Assembly (NCBI GenBank): GCA_004794655.1
Contig: SMMW01000609.1
Coordinates: 360,001-424,000 of the forward strand
Direction: 5' to 3'
Source of the DNA: Marisa cornuarietis
Lineage: Eukaryota; Mollusca; Gastropoda; Architaenioglossa; Ampullariidae
Length of the DNA: 64,000 nt
The position numbers and the translations under genes are program-made. A model generated the notes under the pieces. It worked only from the letters and a program-made list of their open reading frames with translations, did not search any database and was not told the origin of the DNA. How positions within the stretch are numbered: position 1 is the stretch's first letter; every line of letters begins with the position of its first letter. Below are positions 46,601 to 56,600 of this stretch, one piece after another.

Positions 46601-47547
46601 ACGACATAGGTGACACAGGAGACGACGACATAGGTGACACAGGTGACAACGACATAGGTGACACAGGAAACAACGACATAAGTGACACAGGTGACAAAGA
46701 CATAGGTGACACAGGAAACAACGACATAAGTGACACAGGTGACAAAGACATAGGTGACACAGGAAACAACAACATATGTGACACAGGTGACAAAGACATA
46801 GGTGACACAGGAAACAACAACATATGTGACACAGGTGACAAAGACATAGGTGACACAGGAAACAACAACATATGTGACACAGGTGACAAAGACACAGGTG
46901 AGACAGGTGACAAACACATAGGTGACACAGGAAACAACGACATAGGTGACGCAGGTGACAAAGACATAGGTGACACAGGTGACAAAGACATAGGTGACAC
47001 AGGTGACAACGACATAGGTGACACAGGTGACAACGACATAAGTGACACAGGTGACAACGACATAGGTGACACAGGTGACAACGACATAGGTGACACAGGA
47101 GACGACGACATAGGTGACACAGGTGACAACGACATAGGTGACACAGGAAACAACGACATAAGTGACACAGGTGACAAAGACATAGGTGACACAGGAAACA
47201 ACGACATAAGTGACACAGGTGACAAAGACATAGGTGACACAGGAAACAACAACATATGTGACACAGGTGACAAAGACATAGGTGACACAGGAAACAACAA
47301 CATATGTGACACAGGTGACAAAGACACAGGTGAGACAGGTGACAAACACATAGGTGACACAGGAAACAACGACATAGGTGACGCAGGTGACAAAGACATA
47401 GGTGACACAGGTGACAAAGACATAGGTGACACAGGTGACAAAGACATAGGTGACGCAGGTGCAAGTGATGAGGACAGATCGCCTGCCGACCATCTTTCTA
47501 AATCTGTTTTCCACGTGCAACACTTGTCGGACCTGTGGTCACTATAG
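37689..47547 (+). CDS. Toll-like receptor with long acidic repeat tail
   Basis: Join 37689-39512, 41618-42920, 44115-44306, 45866-46044, 46177-47547; all introns are GT-AG, with phases 0, 1, 1 and 0 consistent at every junction, giving about 1622 residues. Signal peptide at about 1-19, then a cysteine cap (CHLPPTCTC), LRRs to about 608 and a cap with HFDCDC near 627. A second cysteine cluster spans about 686-727, followed by further LRRs and a cap starting NPWPCDC near 884. The transmembrane segment is at about 992-1013. TIR runs about 1055-1191, with YDAFVSYS, RLCVHYRDFPVG and DPWFWEKL intact. TIR is split over three exons, unlike the intronless TIR of the first receptor. The 431-residue tail is mostly an 8-residue repeat (GDTGDNDI type). 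Same strand and family as the receptor 21 kb upstream, so probably an old tandem duplicate. Ligand unknown. Exon 1 and TIR are certain; full use of the tail is inferred. Confidence 0.9.
39827..41457. repeat. 38-bp-unit minisatellite in intron 1 of second receptor
   Basis: About 42 copies of a 38-base unit containing GATAGCAACAGTCAGTGGTA and TAGACTATAAATATAGGT. Some units have an extra ATCTAGC (GATATCTAGCAAC), and GATAGCTAGC replaces it at the right end. It fills most of the 2105-bp intron (39513-41617). Confidence 0.96.
42921..44114 (+). other. Intron 2 of second receptor
   Basis: Donor GTGAGT at 42921 and acceptor CACGTGTTTCAG ending at 44114. The split Asp codon joins the transmembrane exon to the first TIR exon. 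It contains a TG-rich tract at about 43490-43560 and no recognised mobile element. Confidence 0.85.
44315..44806. repeat. 33-bp-unit minisatellite at the exon 3 donor
   Basis: About 14 copies of a 33-base unit: GACAGTGACTAAACATACTC then CTTGTTAACACGA. The array starts within 25 bases of the exon 3 donor (CCATCATAG/GTCAGG at 44306). It ends with a second CCATCATAG/GTGAGA near 44797-44812, so the exon end itself was copied to the far side. Confidence 0.93.
44970..45745 (+). mobile_element. Truncated non-LTR retrotransposon (CR1/L2-like ORF2 C-terminus)
   Basis: A frame at 44980-45471 (163 codons) encodes the part of ORF2 beyond the reverse transcriptase core. Typical motifs are SRLDYRNSLLAG, LQRVQNSAARLVLRAR, LRFLHWLPIRSRIQYKL, SRQLRSSS, KQWNSLPFHIRHLP and SFKSALKTHLF. 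A 3' UTR with AAGCGCTAAGAGCATGCTCT and a tail of CTATTA repeats follow. It is 5'-truncated and lacks the catalytic RT and the endonuclease, so it cannot move by itself. It sits in intron 3 of the second receptor in the same orientation. Three shorter copies of its 3' end occur on the minus strand at 19605, 60186 and 63003. The clade is inferred from the C-terminal motifs. Confidence 0.9.
46045..46176 (+). other. 132-bp intron inside the TIR domain, open in frame
   Basis: Donor GTCGGT at 46045 and acceptor CTCTCGCCAACAG ending at 46176. Removing it restores LDSDLK/VVLKTRTYLRV, which aligns with LDQTLKLYMRTRTYLRY of the first receptor, so splicing is required for a normal TIR. Its length is 44 x 3 and it has no in-frame stop, so retention would insert 44 residues before box 3. 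It holds a TCTG/TCCG microsatellite at 46060-46097. Confidence 0.8.
46405..47465 (+). repeat. Coding 24-bp-unit minisatellite (8-residue repeat)
   Basis: About 44 units of GACAACGACATAGGTGACAC plus AGGT lie in frame with the TIR exon. They encode GDTGDNDI and variants (GNNDI, GDKDI, GNNNIC, GDDDI). Most substitutions keep the frame and the acidic character; none creates a stop. Blocks at 46621-46800 and 47101-47280 are identical, 480 bp (20 units) apart, so the array also grew by block duplication. Confidence 0.95.
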
Positions 47548-47675
47548 TGAAGGTGAAGGCCACAGTGTCCAGGGCTCGAGGGCGAGTTGTAAACATCTTG
47601 CATTGTAAACATTTAAAGTCTATTTAGTTAAAACAGTTTTATAGCTGTGCACAGCACAACTTCAGAAATTTTGTA

Positions 47676-47681
47676 ATTAAA
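47676..47681 (+). terminator. Candidate polyadenylation signal (ATTAAA)
   Basis: ATTAAA lies 129 bp after the second receptor stop codon, in AT-rich sequence. It is the common variant hexamer; I saw no AATAAA nearby. Assigned by position only. Confidence 0.35.
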
Positions 47682-48064
47682 TTCGTTTTAAATAATTGTA
47701 AACTGTTTAAGCTGGACTGCCACTCCCATCAGCATGAACAGAAAATGGCGGAGAAACAGAGAAAGGAAATGTTTAATACATGTTGAGATCAGAACTCCTG
47801 AATGGATTTTGTCCTCGTGTGTACTTTGGCGGTATAGGTTTGCTGGGGCACAACCGCTAAAACAATTGGTCGTGATTTTATTTCATCAGAGGATCTCTTG
47901 TTTGCTTGTTAACACATTGAGTTCCTCCTGGAAGCAGATTGTGATGAGTACGGTCGCTGCTGTTCAAACGGTTTTAGCCAGTTCACAACAGCACCGAGCT
48001 TTCTTCAATGAAAAGAGAAAACCAGCTTTAAAACGTTAATTACACGCTCGTGCAACGCAGCTAA
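47682..48064. other. Unassigned flank of the second receptor
   Basis: No domain or exon recognised between the likely end of the receptor transcript and the LINE relic. Confidence 0.4.
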
Positions 48065-48569
48065 ATGGCTGTGGGACTTGTGCAGGTCAGATGGCCACAA
48101 ACTGTAACAGCAGACATGAGTATGGCCTGGGCGCCCTCGTGCATAGTAAGGTGGCTGTACACCCGTATCCACCCGGCTCATCTCCATTCGTGTCTCAGCG
48201 AAGCCCCACAATGTCACCATTGTCCAAGTGGACGCTCCAACTTCCACGCATGGCGACAACAAAGTGGAGTATTTTACCAACAGCTGGACAAGGTTGTCAA
48301 GGCAGTTCCGAAACAGGACATCCTGGTTGTGCTTAGAGACTGGAAGGCCAAGGTTGGCCCAGACGCCTACCAGCAATGGGCAGGAACGGTGGGGAAATTT
48401 GGCCTTGGTGAAACCAACCACAGGGGCATCAGACTCCTAGAGTTCGCACAGAGCCAGAGACTCACCTTAGCCAACACCTTACACCACCACAAGAAATCAA
48501 TGACTGCCACGTTGCACTCACCAGACGGACTGGTCCACAATCTGATGGACTATATCCTACTGCCGAGAC
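48065..48569 (+). mobile_element. Decayed LINE endonuclease (EEP / CFDP2-like) fragment
   Basis: Plus-strand frames resemble the apurinic-type endonuclease of RTE-like LINEs, often annotated as craniofacial development protein 2-like. Motifs in order are RHEYGLGALVH, NVTIVQVDAPTSTHGDNKVE, QQLDKVVKAVPKQDILVVL, RDWKAKVGPDAYQQWAGTVG, KFGLGETNHRGIRLLEF and SPDGLVHNLMDYIL. At least one frameshift (near 48270) breaks it. The catalytic GDWN/GDFN-type motif reads RDWK, so the enzyme is dead. The reverse transcriptase that should follow is missing: the sequence stops at a hAT-like terminus. Confidence 0.8.
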
Positions 48570-49141
48570 CAGTGGCGTAGCAAGGGTGGTGTGGGCCGCA
48601 CCAGGCATCAGGAAAAAGTTCTGGATAAACGACATCAAATTTTTGTTTTCGTTTACAACAGTTCGTTTGGCAAAAAAAAAAAGTGCAGAACAGGCAATGC
48701 GCACATTTTAGTGCCTGACAGTAAGTGCTTTGGTCACCAGTTTTAATCGAAATAAATGACACACAGGGTTATCTTCAGAAAAAAAGACTTTCCATCCGGG
48801 ATTGCTCTCAAAATGAAAGCGCTGAAAACTTTTCTGACCGACAGTAGAGACAGAATTGCCGATACCTGAGTAAACTTTTCAGAAAGCATGTGCTTGGAGC
48901 CTGGTATCACCACGGAGCCAGTAAGATATATTCGTCTGAAAAAAAATGCCCGGAAAAAAGTGCTGATGCTGGTCTCTCATTCAAGAACAAACTTCGTAAA
49001 GAAATCTGTTCTTTGACGGACAGAGTTGTTGAGGAAATAACGAGCAGATTTGAACAGCTTAACCAAATTGGAGAAAAGTATGAATTTCTCTCTCCTTCGC
49101 AAGAGCTAGTGACGAAGTTACCTTTCTTCCGAGTTTACTAG
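48570..49141 (+). mobile_element. hAT/ZMYM1-like transposon relic (left part)
   Basis: CAGTGGCGTAGCAAGG at 48570 resembles the conserved left terminus of hAT-type elements (CAGTGGCGTAGC). About 320 bp downstream, 48890-49141 encodes FKNKLRKEICSLTDRVVEEI and TSRFEQLNQIG. These resemble the helix-rich region of ZMYM1/DUF4371 hAT-derived transposases (weak, from memory of the family). It appears to interrupt the LINE endonuclease. I did not find a matching right terminus or an 8-bp target duplication. Confidence 0.4.
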
Positions 49142-49294
49142 AGAGAGTTCCGTCTCATTCTTACGGTGAGAAGATGAAATTAAAATTGATAATAATGGCA
49201 CCGATTTGAACATATAAAATATCTTTTATTGTACATATATATATATGGATAGATATAACTGCCAGACTGTACCTCGTTCTCTTTTTATGTCTAC

Positions 49295-49430
49295 GGTACA
49301 CTGTTGATAGCTACTGTACATCTCACCATCCAGTCTCCACTATATGACATCTTATTCTCCCTCATTTTTTCGTATTTAGTTCCAGAAAAAAATATACAGT
49401 ATATGTCAGTGAAATCCAGCCAGAAGTTTT
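49295..49430. repeat. Diverged duplicate of 50090-50215
   Basis: The two segments share CATCCAGT-TCCACT, CGTATTTAGT-CCAGAA and TATGTCAGTGAAATCCAG in the same order about 790 bp apart. A shorter third copy (GTGTCAGTAAAGTCCAGCC) lies at about 50265. Probably an unnamed interspersed repeat or an internal piece of the neighbouring transposon. Confidence 0.5.
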
Positions 49431-49689
49431 TTATATAGAATATATAAACATATATCAACACAATTGTCTGTCGACTATAATATTGTTGCTGCCACCGCCA
49501 CCACCACCTTTACTATTACCACTGATACTACTACCAAACAGTCAAAAGACAAAGAAGAAGAGAAAGCTAGAAATGGTTATTTTATTAATTGTAATGACAC
49601 TTGCGGACGCCATCTATGCTGATGGGATTCATCTTCTTAACATGAGAACACAATGATCTCTTTAAGACCATAATTTGGTATTATCTGTT

Positions 49690-49780
49690 TATATTTTTTC
49701 TTTGTAAAGCTCTTTGAGCTAACCTTTTATGGTGGGAAAAAGTAGTATATAATTTACTTCATTATTATTATTATTAAAGC
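49690..49780 (+). mobile_element. LINE/SINE 3' end with stem and (ATT)n tail
   Basis: TTTGTAAAGCTCTTTGAGCTAACC, split here by a GAGCT stem, then a GGTGGGAAAAAGTAGTATAT segment and (ATT)n. This is the widespread invertebrate retroelement 3' end that normally reads GTAAAGCGCTTTGAGC followed by AAAGCGCTATATAAAT. The second half is mutated. No coding part is attached. Confidence 0.5.
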
Positions 49781-52700
49781 TCTTTCGACTTAAGGAAGAC
49801 ATATACAACACCAGGTAACACAAGGATAACCTGAGGATAACAGCTCACACCACTTGTGTTCAGAACTGCAGACAAATGTTCTCCATGTCCCTGCACTGGT
49901 GGAGGGAAGCTAACTCTGTTGTACAATCAGCTGTTTCTTGAGCAGTTACTTCCCATCGTAAAGACTATTATCTCAGTATTATTGCACCTCTCAGTTCTAC
50001 CATACCCCCCAGTGTCTACCTATCGTGTTTTTCACTGTCAGACAATCGTACCTCAATGTCTCTTTTACATCTCAGTGTCTGTCTTCTGTACAATGTCTAC
50101 ATCTAGTGTCCATCTCAACATCCAGTTTCCACTGTAGAACATCGTATTCTGCTCCATCTTTCGTATTTAGTCCCAGAACAAAATTATTTTTATATGTCAG
50201 TGAAATCCAGTCTTTGTTTTTGTTGGTTTGAGATCCTCAAATGAATATTATTTTACACAACATGTGTCAGTAAAGTCCAGCCGGTCCTGATTCCAAGTAT
50301 GTTTTTTCCTCTATGTGTGTGTGTGGGGTGGGGGGAGTGGGTAAGAGAAACATTAATTACACAACATTCATAAGACATTCGTTTTTATAATTCACTCTTT
50401 TACATAGTGTTTCCCAGGATAGTTAAACAGTTAAAGTGTACAATTAGAAAAGAGTGCAATGTCAGACTATTTTGTTAAAAAGCACACGTTCTCTCAAAAC
50501 AATGGGGATTACAACTACTTGGTATGAAAGGGTTACTGTAGCGTACAAGGGGGTACGGCAGTAGGGTATTGTATTGTAGTTTTAAGTTCGACACACAGGT
50601 GTGCTTTGGTTTGACACTGCCACGCTGGAAGTCACGAGAAACTGAAAGTCTCGGTTTTTACCTTATTTCACGTGCGAGCAGAGCAGAGCTCCATCCGTCC
50701 AGGTGGTTAGGGTGTTTGGTTTTTCTGTCGCTGTCACGCGAGATTCATGAGAAAATTGAGGTTTCAGTTTATTTAGTATTTTATGTGGGGGGGGGGGCTG
50801 AGCTCACCTTGTGGCGATGTAAACAAGGGTGGGTATATTACACCCGACATTAGCAAGTAGGAGAATGCTCAATTTGGTCAATGGATATTCCGGCAATCTT
50901 GGGTGTGTTGCTGCTGTGTGCTGTCACTGACGGGGGTGCAGTCTTCATTCAGGCCTACCAGTCGTCATAGTGTATGTCGACGTGAGGCGCTAGAGAGAGC
51001 GCTGGTTAGTGACAAGAGTTGTCACCGTACTTACTGGTATTCAAGCCGAGGGCTGTGGTTCTACTACCGGCACAGTACAGAGAGAACATTTGCTGAATTA
51101 GGAGGCAGGCGTCTGAGAAATTTCCTGACGTAGAGGGACTCCGCCGAGAGCGTGGAAGGCTGTGGGAAACCAGGTGTTGACGGCTGGAGCTGACTATAGA
51201 CGGCCTGTGGTTCGGCAAAGACGAGTGAAAGGGTGTCCGCGTATCTCCAAGGTTGGGGAGGAGCATCCGATACAGAGAGGCTGAATGACTGACTTGCGTG
51301 GGGGCGATATCCTACAGACGATATCCGAAGTTTCCGGAGGTCCACTGACGTGAGGCAGAGGCAGGGGCTTCCGATGATCTAACACCAGACGAACATCCCC
51401 AACGAAGTAAGACCTTGATTAAGGTAGAGTGACGCACCGGGTGTCCTTCTTGTAAACCTCCAACGGGAGGAATTGTTAAACTTTAGAAGTAACCAGAACT
51501 TTAAGAAGGTTAAGTGGAGGACTTTGTTTGAACCTCAAGTTTAGAGTGGGTAGAATGTTAAGCACGAGCAGGAAGACTGTGTGTTATCCTTCCACAGGTG
51601 ATAAAGCCTAGGGTGTGCTACCCATTCTGACTCTGTTGTAGATTAAAGTATTTATACATATATGTGCCGAGAGCACTGAATTCCAAAGACATTTATTCAT
51701 TTTTGTCTACCGGTTATATTTCATGTTTCACAGACAATTGCTCATTGTGTATACCTATTTGTTCTTTACGTGAGCTTGTGCTGCATAGTAATACATTTAA
51801 AAGAGGGATTTTCCTGCTGAGTCTAGCAGTGAGAGTTTAATGTCATGCTAAATATCATATTTCACTAACTGCTTGTTGTTAAGTACTGATGTTTTGCCTT
51901 GTTTAGAGCATTTTCTTATATATTCTTTGTGTATTTAAATTGTGACTTTAATAAGTATTTGTCTCACTGAGGCACGTTCTACACCAGAGTGGTCATTTGT
52001 TGATTATGTTGAGTTAACGAATGCGCGTGTCAGCGGGTGACTCGTAGTGTGTATGCGGGTGATCCGTGACAGTTACGATAAAGCTGGACGGTTACGGCTG
52101 TAGAAAAACGGTCACATGTGTAACATAGAACCTGCTCAATGTCACATCAGATTATTTGTGACATGCCACCACAAAATGAGAAGGAAATTTGAGATTTTTT
52201 AAGTGCATAATTAATATCTACATGTTTTATGCCTTCTTTTGATACCAAAATTTCCTTCTAGACCAAAAATTGAGTTATACACGTCTGAAGTGTGCAAGTG
52301 TGATGTCGGCGATTTGGCGAAAACCAGATTCAAAGTTTTTCAGCAGTCCCACAAGGTTTAGAAGCGCGTGTTGCTTGGAAGGTTCAGGAAGGACGAGTGT
52401 GATGTTTAAATTGTAAACTGGTGGCCAGGCTGTCACACCCTGAGGAAACCCCGCTTTCTATAATCATGTCAGGTTGGGCATGTTAAAGTGGAGACAGTGC
52501 CCACCATGCCCAGGATGAACAAATTTTGATATTTTGAATTTGTTCAAATTCTATGGTTTTCGGAATTTCCCCAACTATACTTAATTTAGACAATAAGCAA
52601 TGTCTCACTCACTCTGCATCTATTTTTTTCTCTCACACACACACACACCCACACACGTGCATGCATGCATGGTGGTTGGTGCACTGTTAGAGTCCAGACC

Positions 52701-53171
52701 AATTTGCCCTCTCTCCCTGCACCAAGCACAGCCGAAGGAAGAATACTTTCCCTCTCTCCTTTCTTACTCTTTCAGGATATATACCGATTCCAACCGTATA
52801 CACCATGTCGGGCATTGCGTGCGATCGTCGTGTGCATCACCCACGACTTCAACAAGAACCCTTTTTTTGGTATCAGTACCAGGCTTTTTAGAAAAAATTT
52901 GAGGGTAGATTTGAAACAATCTATTTAGCATCAAAAAAGTTACACAAACACACATGAACTTCATGTATTACACAAAAAAATTGATATCTGAAATTCAACC
53001 AGGTCACCCCAAAACTATTTTCTCGAGCAGCTCAACACCTTTAAGAAAAAAAGCCATCAAAACTAACCCAAACCCTGCCTATAGACATATCCAGTTGTAT
53101 AAACTGCATACACATGCACAATACACACAGAATCATCATCGCACAATACACACAGAATCATCATACTCTGC
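49781..53171. other. Unassigned sequence, probably relic repeats
   Basis: I see no supportable exon. Notable parts: the second copy of the 49.3-kb duplicate (50090-50215), a G run near 50788, a GC-richer block at about 50900-51480, and a segment at about 51880-52071 beginning TGTTAAG and ending GATCCGTGACA, which looks LTR-like at its ends but lacks a primer-binding site I recognise. DONSON 3' UTR would begin near 53172. Confidence 0.4.
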
Positions 53172-53177
53172 TTTATT
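53172..53177 (-). terminator. Candidate DONSON polyadenylation signal
   Basis: TTTATT on the plus strand (AATAAA on minus) lies about 450 bp beyond the DONSON stop codon and is the nearest canonical hexamer I found in that direction. Confidence 0.4.
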
Positions 53178-53627
53178 TATATTTCATTCTGAGTTTTGAT
53201 GTTAGCGCCGAACACTTCACAGAACACATTTTGTGTACGTTCTAGTTCATGGTAAAGATGTGCACTTTGACACAACAAAAATATTATCACACATATTTCA
53301 AGCCGACATGTAGAGATAACCTGCCAGCTGTTGTTTATGTATACACGAGAGCAGTGTACAACTCTACTGAAAATAAAAACCATAAAATGGATGAATGATT
53401 TCAATCAATCGCTAAAACATCAAATTAATAAAATAAATACTAAGCATTCTCGGCCCATCGGTGGTTCTAAACTGTTATATGTTAGATATATTACACAACA
53501 GATGCTAATGACACATCCATTCTAGATACACTGCCTGGCTGCTTGTAGAATGAACACCGGTGAATGAGGAGTCTAAAACCACTTACATGTTTTTGAAATG
53601 ATCAACTTTAAATAACGTATTTAAGAA

Positions 53628-56600
53628 CTAGGTACTCCATTTAAAGCCTTGGGAATCACATCTCACTTCTCTCACTGATGTCTCACATGAAAGGGAGGTT
53701 ACTTCCAACAATTTATGTCGCACTGAGCTGTGTAAAGTGCACATCCAATTCTGAAGAAGACTATCTGGCATGGGTAATGCGACATCACTTTCAGTCACAG
53801 CATTCATGTTAAAGGGAACTGTAGGATTATGGGTACTGTGGGAAATGACGGCCGACCCCCCGATGGCCACAGGGGTCAAAGCGGTGATGTTGAGCAGATG
53901 ATGAGGCAGAAGCGGACCACCAATGTCCAGCACATGGGTGTCCTGACTGTGAAAGCCAGTGGACACTTTGGCAATGGAATGACGAATCTGTGTGGGGAGA
54001 TGTACTTAAGAGTTCAAAGCAGTTAACCAGCTCAACAGTTTTAAACAGGTAGCAAAACATACAAATTGCACAAATGCAATTAATCATCTCCACAGTGAGG
54101 CAGAGGAAAGTGAAGTGTGTGTGTGTGTGAGAAAGAAAGGTTGTACATATCCTCATGTGCATGAGAGAGAGCCCATATCTGTGTGAGTGCCTGTGTTTGA
54201 GAGACTTCATGCACATACATGAGTGGACATGTTGCCATTTAAAACTGTTTACTGCAACAAGGAAGATGGACAACATAAAGTCTTCTAAAATTGTTGATTA
54301 TTAAAGCACAAGTTATCTGAACTCTAACACTTTTATCCTAGCATTAATAATGATTACTTGTGATGTGCATACATCTTTTGGACTTGGGGAGCTCATGACA
54401 TTAATGGAAAAAAAGAAAAAGACAACAAATGCCTATGACTCTGACATAAAATACATCTCTGACAATAGCATTTATTTGATGTATCTGCACATTGAAGTGT
54501 CACACAAGGCTAACCCTGAACTGTACTCACCTTGTTACTGTGCACAGTGGCCCCAGTGAAGGACGTTGGGGACAAGATGGTGGGAGGAATGCCAGCCTGC
54601 GGGCCTGTCAATGCAGTGCAGCTGCGGCAGTTAATAAGGAAATTAAAAAATGCTTGTACCTGATGTCCTTGGCAGAACATCAAAGATTGTGCATGCAGGT
54701 CCACCTGCTGGTAGCCTTCCCGCTGCCTGTAAGCTTGTCAAGGAATGGCCAGTGTGGCAGACATTTCTTTTAAATGAATAAAGCTTTTTTGGTTGGGTGG
54801 GTGAAAACAAAATCATGAAAGAGTAATTATGTCACTATTTTGATTGCAGCAGCCTGAAATTTTGCTTAAAATAATCTTTCCTTCAATAGTTTAGAAAAAA
54901 CCCTAACGCTGCATATTACAGATTATATCTCACTCTTCACAAGACCAAGAGCAGGGTAGCAGGATGAGTGACATGACACTGAAAGATGTTAGACTGTGGA
55001 GAATTATGAGAAAAACATGGCCTACGGTACTAAATCAAGTAAAACAAAACCATATACAATGTAAGCCAAATGACAAAAACCCTGGCAGCACAACTCTGTC
55101 TGATGTCTGTGCTGTCAGTTACCAAAGAAGCAATCAAGACAAATGCTACAGAATGTCACAGTTGTGTTACCAGAAGAAGCAGTTAAGACAAATGCTATGG
55201 AAAGTTGTACTACCAAAGATACTGACAGCATAGCTAATTCCTACAGAATTTCATGGTTAGCGTGACTTACCAACAAAGGATACATTCTGACCTTGCTTGG
55301 CTCAAGACTAGGAAAACTCTTTCTGTCAACACCTAAGTCTTCCAACCAAAGTTGTGCCCCTTCATCTGTTGACGTTATGTCCACCTGGTTGTCTTCTTCT
55401 GTTGACCCCTCATTCATTTCACCTGAAGGCTGACTGGATGACACAACCACCAATGGGCAGAGATGAACAACACTGACATTTTCATAGCTGTCACTACCTA
55501 CTGCTTTGTTATCAGTGCTTCCAGTTTCCAATTTAATTGCTATTTGTGGATTAATGTGTATTGCTATCACTATTCCAATGTTATTATTATCAGTGGTTTC
55601 ACATGTATTGCTATCACGATTGCAATGTTATTGTTATCAGTGGTTTAAAGTGTATTGCAATTACTATTCCAAGTGTCTCCTCCAGTCATGCATCACAGCT
55701 TCCTTCCCATGCTACACTGACACCAACCTTTACTCTCTACACTACATGGATGTTATTCCCACCCCACAGTACCCCTCACTCTAAACTATGCTCATATTAT
55801 TATCTGCCTCTGCTCTCTACACCACATTTACAGCACTTTTCACTTTCTTTTCAATTGCCTCCATTCAAATTTGTGTTAACTGCTTACATCTGGACAGCAT
55901 TAGCAACACTGACTTTCAACAAAACATTGTATAACAAAATGAATCCTTATGTTCAACAATAAACATATACACTGTTTCAACTGTAATAAATTATTCTCTA
56001 AAACGTTTACAGTGGATACCTGCAGCTCTCTGCCTCAGGTGTTTCTGGATTAGCTTGTGCACTAGCCTGGTGGTCACTCAGCTTCTTGCTTTTGTCAGTA
56101 AACTGTTTGTGGGAGGCCAAGTTTGGCATGCTAAAATCTACACCTGCAAAACACAAATAACTAGGTATCCATGTTAAGAGGCCACAGCTTGAGGTCAAGC
56201 AGATATTTCAGCCTGACTTAGTTTCACACATGGAGTACACATGGTTATTTACTGAGTTTTACCTCAGCAAAGCAGAAAGCCTAGATGAATATATCAGTAA
56301 ATCTTAACTTCATCTTAACACAAACTAATATAATACAAGACAGTCTAGGCAGAAACTCAAACCTCAAAGTTTTCTACAATAGTTCTTTTAGGTAAGCAAG
56401 CTGAACAAAAACCAAATAACTTTTGTATGAAAATGCTGCCTATATATCTGTATAATTACACAAGGTAAGTGAGAACACAAACTGGTTAAAATTCCACAAA
56501 AATTCACCACAGCTGACCTTCACGTCTGAGTGCCTCACGAAATCCACGTGTGGTTGGTGTAAGGCAAGCTGTGATACAAGGGTGCCCTCCAACACCAGCT

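Noticed and set aside
46147..47612. Long Val/Cys/Tyr- and Pro/Met/Ser-rich minus-strand frames
   Set aside because: They are the antisense of the coding 24-bp array; the plus-strand frame is anchored by the TIR domain and splice sites.
48890..49141. A host gene exon
   Set aside because: Closest resemblance is to hAT/ZMYM1-type transposases, it sits next to a hAT-like terminus, and it lacks splice partners.
51880..52071. A solo LTR (TG...CA ends)
   Set aside because: Ends are suggestive, but I found no partner copy, primer-binding site, polypurine tract or target duplication.
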